A DNA stretch of 61,464 bases from an uncultured Clostridium sp. (GCA_905212085.1 CAJMDF010000006.1:1-61464); one strand, 5' to 3'; positions 34,022-44,006 are shown, counted from the stretch's first letter. Notes: generated by a model not told the origin, from the letters alone. Numbers and translations are program-made.

Positions 34022-36139
34022 TTATTCAACAGCATAAGATTCGCCAATAGTATCAATCGCTTCAACTTTGATATCCGTAATCAATTCGGAATAAGAAATT
34101 ACAACAATTGTCGGGATATGACGTTCCAAAAGTTGATAAAGAGGTAAACGAATTCTTGGAGAACACAATATTACAGGCTGCTGACCACATGCCTGATGCG
34201 CTCTCATTAATGTTGTAGCCGTTGTTTCAATCAATTCTTGAACCTGCATAGGATTTAACAAGAACATTGTACCTAATTCTGTTCTTTGGCAACTGTCATC
34301 AAGAGTTTTTTCCCATTCTGGAGAAAGAGTTAAGGCATATAAAACTTTGTCATCACCAACATTAGCCAAACATATTTGACGTCCTAATGCAGCTCTTAAT
34401 CTTTCTGATAAAATATCTGGTTCTTTTGAAAATCTTGCATAATCACAAAGTCTTTCAAATACAAATATAATATCTTTTATAGAAACTTTTTCTCTGATTA
34501 AGTTTACAAATATTTTTCTTAAGTCACTTGTAGAAATAATTGTAGGTACAAGGTCATTTACCAATGTCGGATCTTGAGAACGAACAAGTTCCATAAGCTT
34601 CAATACATCAGTTTTTGTCATAACTTCATCAACGTGTTTTCTTACACATTCTTGCAAGTGTGTAACAATTACATCAGTCGAATCAACTGCTGTTACAGAA
34701 CGAGCAGTTTTTGCATCTTCAGGAGAAATCCAATAAGCCTGAGTTTGGTATGTAGGATCAATACCGATTATTGCATCTTGAGGAACTTCTTTTTTCATCG
34801 CATCCCACTGATCTGCAATAACCATCAATTTCCCAGGATAAACATAGCCTGTTGCAACAGTATTACCACGAATTGAGATCATATATTCATTAGCATCCAA
34901 TGCTGATGAATCCATAATTCTTATATTTGGCAAAATATAACCTAATTCATCTGTAACTCTTTGACGTAAAGCTGCGATTTTAGCAAGCAATTGTCCTTCT
35001 TGGTCAGGGTCAGCAATTACAAGTAAGTTAGAACCAACCTGCAAACTTAAAACATCTACCCCTAAACGCTCATACATTCTGTTAGGATTAACAAGATCTT
35101 GCATATTTTGACGAACATTTTCTAATTGTCCCAATTGAGATTGAACATCGGCATTGATTAAAGTAGAGAAGCCTGCAATAAATAATCCCACTGCAAACAT
35201 AAAGAATGGCAAAAATGGTAACCCCGTACCTTGCCAGAACCAAGTATGACCTGTAACAGCAAGGAAAAATAGGAATATTGAAGCCAAAAATAACGCATTC
35301 GGCTTACTTACAATCTGCCCCGTAACATCTGTACCTAAAGAATTAGCAGCAGAAGAACGAGTCATAAATACACCGGCAGCAATTGACATTAAAAGGGAAG
35401 GCAATTGAGATGCAAGACCGTCACCAATTGTTAAAATCGTATATTTAGATACAGCATCGGCAATAGGCATTTGATTCATCAAGCACCCTATACACAAACC
35501 ACCAATGATATTAATTAATACGATAATAATACCAGCTATTGTATCCCCTTTTACGAATTTCATAGCACCATCCATGCTACCAAACAGGTTTGATTCTCTT
35601 TGCAAATCCTCACGTTTTTTAGTCGCCTCTTCAGGAGATATCAATCCCGCATTAAAATCCGCATCAATAGTCATCTGTTTACCTGGCATCGCATCTAAGG
35701 CAAAACGTGCAGCAACTTCGGCGATACGTTCAGCACCTTTTGTGATTACCATAAACTGAACAACAGTAATGATAAGGAATATAACACCACCTACAATCAT
35801 ATTACCACCGGTAACGAATGTTCCGAATGCGTGAATTACCTCACCTGCTTCACCTTTTGACAAAATCAATCTTGTAGAAGCAATAGATAATACAAGCCTA
35901 AACATTGTACCAATCAATATGATTGACGGGAATGACGCTAATTCCAATGTCTTTTTAACATACAAAGAAATCATCAGAAGAACTACACCCAATGCAATAT
36001 TCAAACTTATACAAAAATTTACAACCCAGTTTGGAAGTTCTACAAGCAACAGAACTATAAGCAATAATACAAATATTGCCATAAAAACTTCACTTAAATT
36101 TGTTCCGTTTGCTCCTTGCTGAGCTTGTTCTTGTGCCAT
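34022..36139 (-). CDS. flhA: Flagellar/type III export gate protein FlhA
   Basis: A 705-residue FHIPEP-family protein. Eight or so membrane helices fill residues 15-330, with the signature region RFALDAMPGKQMTIDADFNA in the cytoplasmic loop (FHIPEP core) and a large soluble C-domain that forms the nonameric ring (residues ~350-705). FlhA converts proton-motive force for export of flagellar or injectisome subunits. The sequence is closer to flagellar FlhA than to SctV by my reading (MPGKQMTIDAD). Its ATG overlaps the fliH stop by one base (TAATG). FlhB, FliP, FliQ and FliR are not in the window. Confidence 0.93.
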   Translation of the reverse strand: MAQEQAQQGANGTNLSEVFMAIFVLLLIVLLLVELPNWVVNFCISLNIALGVVLLMISLYVKKTLELASFPSIILIGTMFRLVLSIASTRLILSKGEAGEVIHAFGTFVTGGNMIVGGVIFLIITVVQFMVITKGAERIAEVAARFALDAMPGKQMTIDADFNAGLISPEEATKKREDLQRESNLFGSMDGAMKFVKGDTIAGIIIVLINIIGGLCIGCLMNQMPIADAVSKYTILTIGDGLASQLPSLLMSIAAGVFMTRSSAANSLGTDVTGQIVSKPNALFLASIFLFFLAVTGHTWFWQGTGLPFLPFFMFAVGLFIAGFSTLINADVQSQLGQLENVRQNMQDLVNPNRMYERLGVDVLSLQVGSNLLVIADPDQEGQLLAKIAALRQRVTDELGYILPNIRIMDSSALDANEYMISIRGNTVATGYVYPGKLMVIADQWDAMKKEVPQDAIIGIDPTYQTQAYWISPEDAKTARSVTAVDSTDVIVTHLQECVRKHVDEVMTKTDVLKLMELVRSQDPTLVNDLVPTIISTSDLRKIFVNLIREKVSIKDIIFVFERLCDYARFSKEPDILSERLRAALGRQICLANVGDDKVLYALTLSPEWEKTLDDSCQRTELGTMFLLNPMQVQELIETTATTLMRAHQACGQQPVILCSPRIRLPLYQLLERHIPTIVVISYSELITDIKVEAIDTIGESYAVE

Positions 36140-36834
36140 TAAATTTCTTTTAGAGCCTCACTTATTATTGCCAATTGAGTTTCAATTGTTGCATCTATTA
36201 CACCGTTTGTGGTTGTTACTATACAACCGCCTTCCATAATTGTATCATCTGGTACAATCAAAACTTTTGCATCAAGACCAATATTACTCATAACATTAGG
36301 AATTTCTGATTTCAATAAAGACACTTGAGCAGGATTTACTTTTAAGGTAATTTTTGATTCCTCTTTGGATAATCCTTTCAAAATTTCCATTATATTATCA
36401 AGAATAATTGTCGGATCTTGTTGTAATTCTTTTTTAATTATTTTTTGTGCAATTTCAACACTTATTTCCAAGATATCAGGAGCGATATATTCAAACACTT
36501 CTTGTTTTGCACCTACAAATGATGTAATAGCATTTTTTACATCCTCAATATCAGCTTTAGCCTGAGTAAGGCCATCTTGATATCCCTCTTTTGCAGCAGC
36601 CTCTTTGATATTTTGAGCTTCTTCTCTTGCACGAGAAATAAGGTTCCGGTCATCAATTCGCCTAAAACCTCTTCTTCTGTCACCACGTCTACGTTCCTGA
36701 CGTTGTTTGAAATCTATATTATCAAGATTAAAAAGATCAATCTTATCTTCTTCAATCTTTGTCTCAGGTTCTTTTGGAACCTGATTTTCTTTTATTTCCT
36801 CCACCGGTCTGCCGGATTTCTTTTTTATAATCAT
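36139..36834 (-). CDS. fliH: FliH/SctL-like export stator
   Basis: A 231-residue protein: charged disordered N-terminus with an Arg-rich patch (RQERRRGDRRRGFRR), coiled segment (REEAQNIKEAAAKEGYQDGL) containing FliH-like Gly spacing, and a C-terminal V-ATPase subunit E-like domain (ILEISVEIAQKIIKKELQQD, then VPDDTIMEGGCIVTTTNGVI). FliH regulates and docks the export ATPase FliI. Here flhA, not fliI, follows directly. No clear ribosome site precedes the ATG, suggesting coupling to the fliG-like gene 11 bases upstream. Confidence 0.85.
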   Translation of the reverse strand: MIIKKKSGRPVEEIKENQVPKEPETKIEEDKIDLFNLDNIDFKQRQERRRGDRRRGFRRIDDRNLISRAREEAQNIKEAAAKEGYQDGLTQAKADIEDVKNAITSFVGAKQEVFEYIAPDILEISVEIAQKIIKKELQQDPTIILDNIMEILKGLSKEESKITLKVNPAQVSLLKSEIPNVMSNIGLDAKVLIVPDDTIMEGGCIVTTTNGVIDATIETQLAIISEALKEI

Positions 36835-36845
36835 GATTAACTATA

Positions 36846-37868
36846 TTATACACTATCCTCTAGGTGTGTGGCAATAATATTTGCAACTTTTGGGGAAATT
36901 TCATAATACTCTCCCTCTAAAGCACTGTATACAAGTCTTTTAACCTTTGGACGTTCCGCTCTTATTACCTGTTCTAAATGAGATTTATCTAAATATTGCG
37001 AAACATTTTGAATTTTTGCAATTATTCTTGAAGGAGTAACATTTTGATTTGCATGAGGCAAATTCGTTTTAATTTCTTGAAGACATCTTAACGCAACTCC
37101 CGGATCAACTTTTGTTCCTAAATCCGGCATACCCATAAATTTAATAACTGATTGAGCATCTTCAGGGTTAAATTTATTTAAAATTGTTTGAACTTTTTCT
37201 TGACGCATTTGCTTAAATAACATTGCAAGAGTTGCTAATTTTAAAACTTTTGCATCAGCCCCTAAAGGTAAAGAAGGATTTGCGACTGAAGTATTGTTGC
37301 CTTGAGGCATAGGAGCTGTATTTCCTGAAGCCTGAGCTGCTTGAGCTTGTGCCTGAGCTTGCTCTGCTTGAGCCTGCTGTTGCATCATAGCGTCAATATT
37401 GGACTGGCTTGCAGCTTTTTCCATAAGTTCCTGATTAATAAGATTTTTATCCTTTAATTCAGAAATACAATCAAGATATGTCTTTTTTACATGGTGTTCT
37501 ATCAACTGCAAACATTGGTCTTGCGGAAGTCCTTGGTGAAAAGCATTTTTAGCAATTTCAAAAATGGTATACGCAATCTTTTGCATTATAGGATCCCAAT
37601 ATTGTTGAGGGATACCAGAACGAATTAAGTCAACTGATTTATGAAAAGACCATTCTGCAATAATCTGTGTTATCATTATTACCTGGTCAAGGTTAAACCC
37701 TAAAGATTCATCATCATAAAGAGCTTGACCAGCCACTGTTGAGAAATTCAATAAAGTATTTGCAACATAATTTTTTTGATTATCGTTAAAATCTGGCGGA
37801 ATTAGTTCTAACGCCTGTTGTGCTAAATTTTGGGCGAACCCTTTGTAATCAAAACCTTCTATTGCCAT
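36846..37868 (-). CDS. FliG-like rotor/switch protein (divergent)
   Basis: A 340-residue protein in the fliG position between fliF and fliH. The N-terminal ~170 residues are helical and unfamiliar. A Gln/Ala-rich linker follows (residues ~165-200), then a C-terminal domain with FliG-like armadillo helices: LATLAMLFKQMRQEKVQTIL, then NKFNPEDAQSVIKFMGMPD. FliG couples the MS ring to the C ring. The typical charged torque helix cannot be identified with confidence, so rotor function is doubtful. Product name is by context plus partial motif match. Confidence 0.55.
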   Translation of the reverse strand: MAIEGFDYKGFAQNLAQQALELIPPDFNDNQKNYVANTLLNFSTVAGQALYDDESLGFNLDQVIMITQIIAEWSFHKSVDLIRSGIPQQYWDPIMQKIAYTIFEIAKNAFHQGLPQDQCLQLIEHHVKKTYLDCISELKDKNLINQELMEKAASQSNIDAMMQQQAQAEQAQAQAQAAQASGNTAPMPQGNNTSVANPSLPLGADAKVLKLATLAMLFKQMRQEKVQTILNKFNPEDAQSVIKFMGMPDLGTKVDPGVALRCLQEIKTNLPHANQNVTPSRIIAKIQNVSQYLDKSHLEQVIRAERPKVKRLVYSALEGEYYEISPKVANIIATHLEDSV

Positions 37869-38011
37869 TTTTATCCCAAAGCTTATTAATGCTTCCTAAG
37901 TCCATAATTTTTAAATACAACCAAACTTATATTTACACTTATTCTGCTAAATAAACTTTCCTTTCCTATTTTTAAGCTAAACTATTTTCCTTAAAAATTT
38001 AGCCGTAAAAA

Positions 38012-39688
38012 CTACCCTTGTTCAATCCAACTTTTTATCTTTTCACCTGCCTCATCGTCATCTGCATTTGAAAGCTCTGCAGACAAATTAGATAAAGTGT
38101 CTGCTAACTGAGCAGGATTTTGTTGTTGGATATACCCTCGTTGTTGTTGTTCTACAAGCCCTTGAGCCAATTCTGATTGTCTTTCTGTCAATTGAGCTGC
38201 TCTTTGGTTAATATCAGACAATTGCTGTTCCTGTTGAGCTGTTTTTTGTCTTAACATTTCCACTTCTCGTCTGTTTGCTTCTTGAACTTGTTGAACTTTA
38301 TTTGATACAGCTTTAAACACAATTATTAATCCAATTGCACTCAAAGCTATTGCAAGCCACCATGGATTACCTGTTTCATCCGGTTTTGGAAGATTTGCAG
38401 GTCTGTCTGATGCTAAATATGGATCTGTAGAATCTGAAAATGCGATTGATACATTATCTGGATTTACCTTTGGACTTGCGGCTTTTGCAATTAATTCTTT
38501 CAACTCTTCCAAAGTTGTATTTGCCGGTAACGCATTTTTATCTAACGTTACAGCTATTGATATATCTTCTACAACTCCAGGTTTAATATATTCATTTGTT
38601 TGAGTTTTTGTCACTCCGTATTGAGTTTCTCTAGCAGTACGAGAATAATTTCTGTTTTGAGAAGAATCTGAAGCTCCGTTTGGCAGCCCATTTGGGAGAT
38701 ATACACTTACAGCATTAACATTTTTATTTGAATCATTTGTTTTATCTCCTAATCCTTCTGAAAAAGTTTGTTCGGTAACAGACGCTTTTCTATTTGGATC
38801 GTAATCTATTGTATATTTTTCAACAGGAGCTTGGCGTAAAAATGTACTTACAGTTGCAACATAATTGCCTTGGCCTATAAGTCTATCTAACTGTTGATTA
38901 ACTTTTGTTGTCATATACTTATCATTTTCTTCTAATCTTTGAAGCATTTCATCTTCCGCATCCATGATACTATGATAAGTATTACCGTTTGTGTCTGTAA
39001 TTGCAATATTTTCTGCTGTAAGCCCAGTCACACTTCCCAATAAAAGATTTGTAATAGCCTTTACTTTAACTTGATCCAGTCTGGTTTCTTTATCACCTTT
39101 TGCCAAAGTAATTTGAACTGTAGCTGTAACAGGTTTTTGCATTGAAGTAAACATTGTCTGTTCAGGAATTGAAATAAATACTGAAGCATTTTCAATTCCG
39201 TTAATTCTTCTTATTAATCTTGATAATTCTCCGTTTATAGCTCTTGATAATCTAATTTTTTTATCTTCTTTGGTTGATGTAAAATCTCCTTTATCAAAAA
39301 TTTCAAGGCCTACATTTTGATCCATCAAACCACTCTGTACAATTTGGATTAAAGCTTGGTCTCTATCACTCGTATAACAAGCTCTTCTTCCTGTTTTACA
39401 ATCCCCTTTTTTTAAGTATAAAATAGATTTTGTACCATCTAATCTGCGACTTACGGCAATATCATATTTCGCAAGCAAAGCTTGAATTTCAATAGCTTTT
39501 CCCGCATTATCTGTAGTTAATAAATCAACATCTGCCTTCAATGGCTCTCCTGTCACATCTGTTCCATTAGATGACTTATTTGAAGAACCGACTATACCAA
39601 TAGTAACAAACAGAGCCAATATTAAAACAATAGCACCGATTATCCCATATAATAAAGGCTTATTTTCAAGTATCTTTTGAAAGTCCAT
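38012..39688 (-). CDS. fliF: Flagellar MS-ring protein FliF
   Basis: A 558-residue protein. TM1 is at residues ~13-33 and TM2 near 440-460, separated by ring-building motifs: the RBM1/2 region with LSRAINGELSRLIRRINGIE and ASVFISIPEQTMFTSMQKP, and the RBM3 region with beta-collar (NAVSVYLPNG). A cytoplasmic Gln/Glu-rich coiled tail ends in DDDEAGEKIKSWIEQG, matching the FliG-binding tail of FliF. A CKTGRRACY insert is unusual. The ribosome site is AGAGGGAG. SctJ proteins are half this length, so this is a flagellar-type ring. Confidence 0.92.
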   Translation of the reverse strand: MDFQKILENKPLLYGIIGAIVLILALFVTIGIVGSSNKSSNGTDVTGEPLKADVDLLTTDNAGKAIEIQALLAKYDIAVSRRLDGTKSILYLKKGDCKTGRRACYTSDRDQALIQIVQSGLMDQNVGLEIFDKGDFTSTKEDKKIRLSRAINGELSRLIRRINGIENASVFISIPEQTMFTSMQKPVTATVQITLAKGDKETRLDQVKVKAITNLLLGSVTGLTAENIAITDTNGNTYHSIMDAEDEMLQRLEENDKYMTTKVNQQLDRLIGQGNYVATVSTFLRQAPVEKYTIDYDPNRKASVTEQTFSEGLGDKTNDSNKNVNAVSVYLPNGLPNGASDSSQNRNYSRTARETQYGVTKTQTNEYIKPGVVEDISIAVTLDKNALPANTTLEELKELIAKAASPKVNPDNVSIAFSDSTDPYLASDRPANLPKPDETGNPWWLAIALSAIGLIIVFKAVSNKVQQVQEANRREVEMLRQKTAQQEQQLSDINQRAAQLTERQSELAQGLVEQQQRGYIQQQNPAQLADTLSNLSAELSNADDDEAGEKIKSWIEQG

Positions 39689-39759
39689 TCTTCTCCCTCT
39701 TTGAAAGCATTAATTATTTAATTTATACCAAGTCTGTTCTGATTTAATTTATTTTTAAA

Positions 39760-40101
39760 TTATACCTGAATTTGCATAACTTTGTCGTATGCTTGAATAA
39801 CTTTACCTGTAAGTTGAGTAGCTACATTAATACTTATTTCTGATTTTGCCATAGCTGTCATTACATCATGGATATCAACATTACCGCTACCTGACATTAC
39901 ATCTTTTAACAAATTATCAGGGGCATTCAATTCTGTATTCAGATTCTCAACCAATCCTGACATTACTTGTTTAAAATCAGGAGATGACTGATCTTCTACT
40001 CGCGAAATTCTTGCAGAAGGCATATTACCTACACCTGTATCCAACTTTGTATGTTGGATTCTTCCTGCTAAATCATATTGCGGATAAAAGCTGTTATACA
40101 T
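39760..40101 (-). CDS. fliE: Flagellar hook-basal body complex protein FliE
   Basis: A 113-residue protein whose C-terminal 45 residues carry the FliE signature (NVDIHDVMTAMAKSEISINV, then QLTGKVIQAYDKVMQIQV). FliE sits between the MS ring and rod and is exported by the type III gate. It is the first gene of the leftward fliE-fliF-fliG-like-fliH-flhA cluster. The N-terminus is longer and Gly/Ser-rich compared with the E. coli protein. Confidence 0.9.
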   Translation of the reverse strand: MYNSFYPQYDLAGRIQHTKLDTGVGNMPSARISRVEDQSSPDFKQVMSGLVENLNTELNAPDNLLKDVMSGSGNVDIHDVMTAMAKSEISINVATQLTGKVIQAYDKVMQIQV

Positions 40102-40265
40102 TATTGCCTGCCTTTCTATATCTATAATAGCGTATATTTTTTAAATTTATATACCTGACAGGCAAAAATCATCCAAATTCAGTAGATAAATTACTAAATT
40201 TACATCAATCTAACTACCTGTCTTACATGGCTTTAATGATTTTCAGCAAAAAATCAAGATTATAA

Positions 40266-40712
40266 TTAATCTTCTTCTAATTCTCTTCTTATATCATCTA
40301 CTGTTACATGAAGAATTGGCGAATTTTCATCTTTCCTTAATACAACATTTGTAATTCCTGATTGAACAATAAATCTCTTACACAAAATACAGATAAAATT
40401 GTGTCCCCAAATATACATTGTAGCACCTTTGCATCTATCTTGACCTGCTTGAATTATTGCATTTTGTTCAGCATGAATGGACCTGCAAGTTTCATATCTT
40501 GTTCCTGAAGGAATATTATGTTTAATTCTGTAACATTCTCCGCGTTCATAACAAGATTCTACTTTGGAAGGTGTCCCATTATATCCGGTTGCTTTTATTT
40601 TTTTGTCATCACCAACAATTACAGCACCTACTTGTGCTCTTATACAATTAGATCTGCTTGCACAGGTCTTTGCCAAGTCTAAAAAATAATCTTCCCATGA
40701 TTTTATTTCCAT
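40266..40712 (-). CDS. dCMP deaminase (ComEB family)
   Basis: A 148-residue zinc deaminase. The catalytic HAEQNAI supplies the zinc His and proton-shuttle Glu. The second zinc motif is CILC, where most relatives have PCxxC: both Cys remain but the Pro is Ile. It deaminates dCMP to dUMP for dTTP synthesis. The Cys-rich insert CYERGECYRIKHNIPSG is typical of the family and may bind a second zinc. The ribosome site GGAGGAAAG precedes the ATG. Confidence 0.92.
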   Translation of the reverse strand: MEIKSWEDYFLDLAKTCASRSNCIRAQVGAVIVGDDKKIKATGYNGTPSKVESCYERGECYRIKHNIPSGTRYETCRSIHAEQNAIIQAGQDRCKGATMYIWGHNFICILCKRFIVQSGITNVVLRKDENSPILHVTVDDIRRELEED

Positions 40713-40787
40713 ATTCTTTCCTCCGAAATTATTCTAGTATAAAATAATACCCCTTGCAAATAATCTTTTATATAATATTATGAGGTT

Positions 40788-41660
40788 ATGCTTAATCTAT
40801 TTAAGAAGAGTTCGCTGAAGACAATTAATAAAGAAGATTTAGACAAAGAAATTCAAAATTACAAAAATAGCGGAACAACTGGTGATGAAAATGGTATAAT
40901 TATTTCTCTTACATCCTTCCCTCAAAGAATGTATGAAATTCACTATACCCTTTATTCGTTACTAACACAGTCTGTAAAACCCGCAAAAGTGATACTTTGG
41001 TTAGGGATAGAACAATTCCCGAACAGAGAAAAAGATATCCCTGAAAAAGTTTTAAAATTAAAAGAAAACGGTCTTACAATAGGATGGTTTAAAAATCTTA
41101 GATCTTATACAAAATTAATTCCGACATTGACAAATTACCCTAATAATATAATTGTCACAGCTGATGATGATATTTATTACGAAAAAGATTGGCTTGAAAA
41201 ATTAATCAAAAGTTATGATGAAAATAAAAATTGTATTATCTGTCATAGAGCACATCGAGTAAAAATAAACAAAGGGATCCTTGCTCCTTATAAAAAATGG
41301 CCTAAAAAAATTAAAGGAGGAAAAGCTTCTTACCTTAATTTCTTAACAGGAGTTGGAGGAGTGTTATACCCACCAAACAGTCTATACAAAGATATTTTAA
41401 ATAAAGAATTGTTCCTTGATTTAGCACCAAAAGCTGATGATGTATGGTTTTGGGCAATGGCAGTTTTAAACCATACAAAAATTCTTGTAGTTAAAGATTG
41501 GATTAGAGAACTAACCTATGTTAATCCCGAAAGAGAAAGAGGATTAACAAATGAAATTACATTATTTTCATCAAATAAAAAAGGCGGAAATGATTTGCAA
41601 ATAGAAAAAGTTATAAATCATTATCCGCAGATATTAGAAATATTGAAAGAAAAAAATTAA
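40788..41660 (+). CDS. Glycosyltransferase-like protein, 290 aa
   Basis: A soluble protein with features of a GT-A fold: GIIISLTSFPQRMYEIHYTL near the start, VIVTADDDIYY (acidic DxD-type metal site) near residue 125, and a late KADDVWFWAMAVL (ED/DD catalytic-style segment). Such enzymes are often found in polysaccharide or glycan synthesis. It stands alone between dCMP deaminase and purH, so its acceptor cannot be inferred. The family assignment is by motif pattern and is moderate. Confidence 0.6.
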   Translation: MLNLFKKSSLKTINKEDLDKEIQNYKNSGTTGDENGIIISLTSFPQRMYEIHYTLYSLLTQSVKPAKVILWLGIEQFPNREKDIPEKVLKLKENGLTIGWFKNLRSYTKLIPTLTNYPNNIIVTADDDIYYEKDWLEKLIKSYDENKNCIICHRAHRVKINKGILAPYKKWPKKIKGGKASYLNFLTGVGGVLYPPNSLYKDILNKELFLDLAPKADDVWFWAMAVLNHTKILVVKDWIRELTYVNPERERGLTNEITLFSSNKKGGNDLQIEKVINHYPQILEILKEKN

Positions 41661-41665
41661 TTTTA

Positions 41666-43171
41666 TTACTGCCTATAATTTCTTATTCCGGTAGTAATCA
41701 TTGCAACACCATATTTATCGCAAACTTCAATTAATTTTTGATCTTTAATTGCACCGCCAGGCTGAATTATTAAACTGATTCTTCCTTGAACAGCTGAATA
41801 AATACAATCCTCTGCAGGCAAGAAAGAATCAGAAGCTAAAACAGCTTCCTTAGATCCATCACAAGCATAATTAAGAGCCCATTCAACTGCAGACATCGCA
41901 TTTGTCTGCCCTTGAGCTATCGCGACAGATTTAAAATCTCTTGCAATAACAACAGAATTAGTTTTAGCATGTTTTACAACCTTCCACGCAAAAATAGCAT
42001 CCTCAATTTGCTCTGTAGTAGGCTGAGCCTTTGTAACAACTTTAAACATATTTTTATCTAATTCACTATTATTTCTATCTTGAACTAGTGCTCCGAAAGG
42101 TGTCAATATAACTTCTTCAACAGTTAATCTTCGATACTCTTTTAATGGAGTATTTAATTTTACAAGTTTAATATCCGAATTATCACTAAACAATTCTATA
42201 GCTTTATCTTCATAATCAGGAGCTATTACAACCTCTACAGCCATAGAATTTAAATGCTTAGCTACTTCCTCATCTACAGGCTTAGAAAAACCTACCGTAC
42301 CATAAAAGGAACTAACAGGATCGCAGTCAAAAGCCTTTGTATAAGCCTCATATAAAGACCTGCCTAAAGCTACACCACAAGGTTTTGTATGTCTAATTAT
42401 AGATACACAATTAACATCATAAAATTCACTGATTAAATTCGTTGCTTCTGTAACATTTAAAATATCATTAAATGTCAACTCTTTCCCATTTACAACTTCG
42501 TAATCAATCATTCTGTCTGTTTTATAAATAGCACCTTTTTGATGAGGATTTTCGCCATATTTCATATCTTTTAATTTTTCAAAATTAAAAGTTTTAAAAG
42601 CTTTTTCTCCAGCCTGCTCTGCTAATTTAGAACAGATCAACCTATCATAATTAGCCGTAAAATTAAATGCTTTAACTGCCAATTTTAATCTTCCAAAATC
42701 ATTTGCATTCAATGCTACATAATAATCGACCTTATCTACAATAACTGTAACATTTTTATAATTTTTAGCACCTGCTCTCAATATTGCAATCCCCGCAATA
42801 TCGATATTGCTAAGAATTTCATCTAAATCAGACGAATCTGAAACAATTTTTTCAAATGGACAAATATTTACAACAACCATATCAAAAGACTTTATTGCCA
42901 ACTTTTCTAACTCATTTAATTCTCTAGAGTCAGAACTATTAGCTAAAATCCCTGCAAATATAGTTTCATTTATTGCATCAAAATCCTTTGATAAAAAACC
43001 TGATGAATTAGAAAATTCGGAGATATCGATTACTTCAATGTCTGCGTTTTTTAAAAATTCATAAGTATCCCCGCCTGCTACAATTTCATAATCAAATTTT
43101 TCTACCAGATTTTTTGCAAAATCAACTAAACCTACTTTGTCATAAACACTTATAAATGCGCGTCTTTTCAT
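41666..43171 (-). CDS. purH: Bifunctional AICAR formyltransferase/IMP cyclohydrolase
   Basis: A 501-residue enzyme of the last two purine steps (AICAR to FAICAR to IMP). The IMP cyclohydrolase N-domain has RRAFISVYDKVGLVDFAKNL, DMVVVNICPFE and NIDIAGIAILRAGAKN. The transformylase domain has KDMKYGENPHQKGAIY, SIIRHTKPCGVALG, AKTNSVVIARD and the end PGGAIKDQKLIEVCDKYGVA. The substrate-binding KH pair is present (VVKHAKTNSV). The ribosome site GAGGAAAT is directly before the ATG. Confidence 0.96.
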   Translation of the reverse strand: MKRRAFISVYDKVGLVDFAKNLVEKFDYEIVAGGDTYEFLKNADIEVIDISEFSNSSGFLSKDFDAINETIFAGILANSSDSRELNELEKLAIKSFDMVVVNICPFEKIVSDSSDLDEILSNIDIAGIAILRAGAKNYKNVTVIVDKVDYYVALNANDFGRLKLAVKAFNFTANYDRLICSKLAEQAGEKAFKTFNFEKLKDMKYGENPHQKGAIYKTDRMIDYEVVNGKELTFNDILNVTEATNLISEFYDVNCVSIIRHTKPCGVALGRSLYEAYTKAFDCDPVSSFYGTVGFSKPVDEEVAKHLNSMAVEVVIAPDYEDKAIELFSDNSDIKLVKLNTPLKEYRRLTVEEVILTPFGALVQDRNNSELDKNMFKVVTKAQPTTEQIEDAIFAWKVVKHAKTNSVVIARDFKSVAIAQGQTNAMSAVEWALNYACDGSKEAVLASDSFLPAEDCIYSAVQGRISLIIQPGGAIKDQKLIEVCDKYGVAMITTGIRNYRQ

Positions 43172-43266
43172 ATTTCCTCACAACTATTAAACATATTTTT
43201 TTATTATAGCACTATTATAAATATTTTGATATTTTCTTAGCATTTCGTAACTATTTATAGATTTTC

Positions 43267-43295
43267 TTGAAATAATTTCTTTGATATATTATAAT
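43267..43295 (+). promoter_or_regulatory. Sigma-70 promoter for 43315 gene
   Basis: TTGAAA at 43267-43272, 17-bp spacer, TATAAT at 43290-43295, 20 bases before the ATG pair. Confidence 0.75.
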
Positions 43296-43314
43296 TAATC
43301 AGTGAAAGAGGATC

Positions 43315-43968
43315 ATGATGGTAAGTAATAGAATAACAGAAGGCGTAGGGAAAAAGATAGTTGAAGCCCTAAAAAAACAATCAGATATCGAAATCCAAAA
43401 TGTTGTAGAAAATCCTGCTCCGGTAGTTGAAGATATTCATTCTACAAATGACAATCCTGAAATCGAATATACTTCTGAGCAGGAAGATGATTTTGATACT
43501 CAACAAGATATAAATGATCAAGTTGAAATTGAACCAAATAATAATTTTGAATCTCAAAATGATTTTCAATCTTCAAACATGTCAACTTTTTCTCAACCAT
43601 CTATACTAACCCCTCCTCCAATAATAGAAAAAGATAATTTTGCTAGTGATTTAGAAGGTTTTGAAATTCCAACCAATATTGCGGTATTAAAACAATTAAT
43701 CAATCAACTGCCAGCAGGAGTTTCTAAACAAACCGGAGCTCAAATTATTAAACAAACAATGGAAGCTCTTGGAATTTCTATGAAAAGTGTATTGCAAGAA
43801 GCTCAACAAGTACAAGAAAGTTTAAACAATTCTGCAAGAGAATGTCAAACATCCATTATGGAATATAAAAAACAAATAAATGTTTTAGAAAAACAATCTC
43901 ATAAATTACAAAAGCAATACGCTGCACTAAATGATATTATAAGTTTATTTATTCAAACAAATATTTAA
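43315..43968 (+). CDS. Hypothetical acidic coiled-coil protein, 217 aa
   Basis: Residues ~25-105 are acidic, Asn/Gln/Ser-rich and likely disordered. Residues ~115-150 are a compact helical segment (IAVLKQLINQLPAGVSKQTG). The rest is a coiled coil (KKQINVLEKQSHKLQKQYAA). It has no signal peptide. A strong promoter and terminator make it a single-gene unit, convergent with the filament-like gene at 44007. Family not recognised; location suggests it might belong with the export-related group (inference). Confidence 0.65.
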   Translation: MMVSNRITEGVGKKIVEALKKQSDIEIQNVVENPAPVVEDIHSTNDNPEIEYTSEQEDDFDTQQDINDQVEIEPNNNFESQNDFQSSNMSTFSQPSILTPPPIIEKDNFASDLEGFEIPTNIAVLKQLINQLPAGVSKQTGAQIIKQTMEALGISMKSVLQEAQQVQESLNNSARECQTSIMEYKKQINVLEKQSHKLQKQYAALNDIISLFIQTNI

Positions 43969-43970
43969 AA

Positions 43971-43997
43971 AAAAACGGCAAAAATGCCGTTTTTTTA
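43971..43997. terminator. Bidirectional terminator
   Basis: A 10-bp stem AAAAACGGCA/TGCCGTTTTT with AAAA loop and T-tract, between convergent genes 43315 and 44007. Confidence 0.9.
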
Positions 43998-44006
43998 TTC
44001 ATTAAT

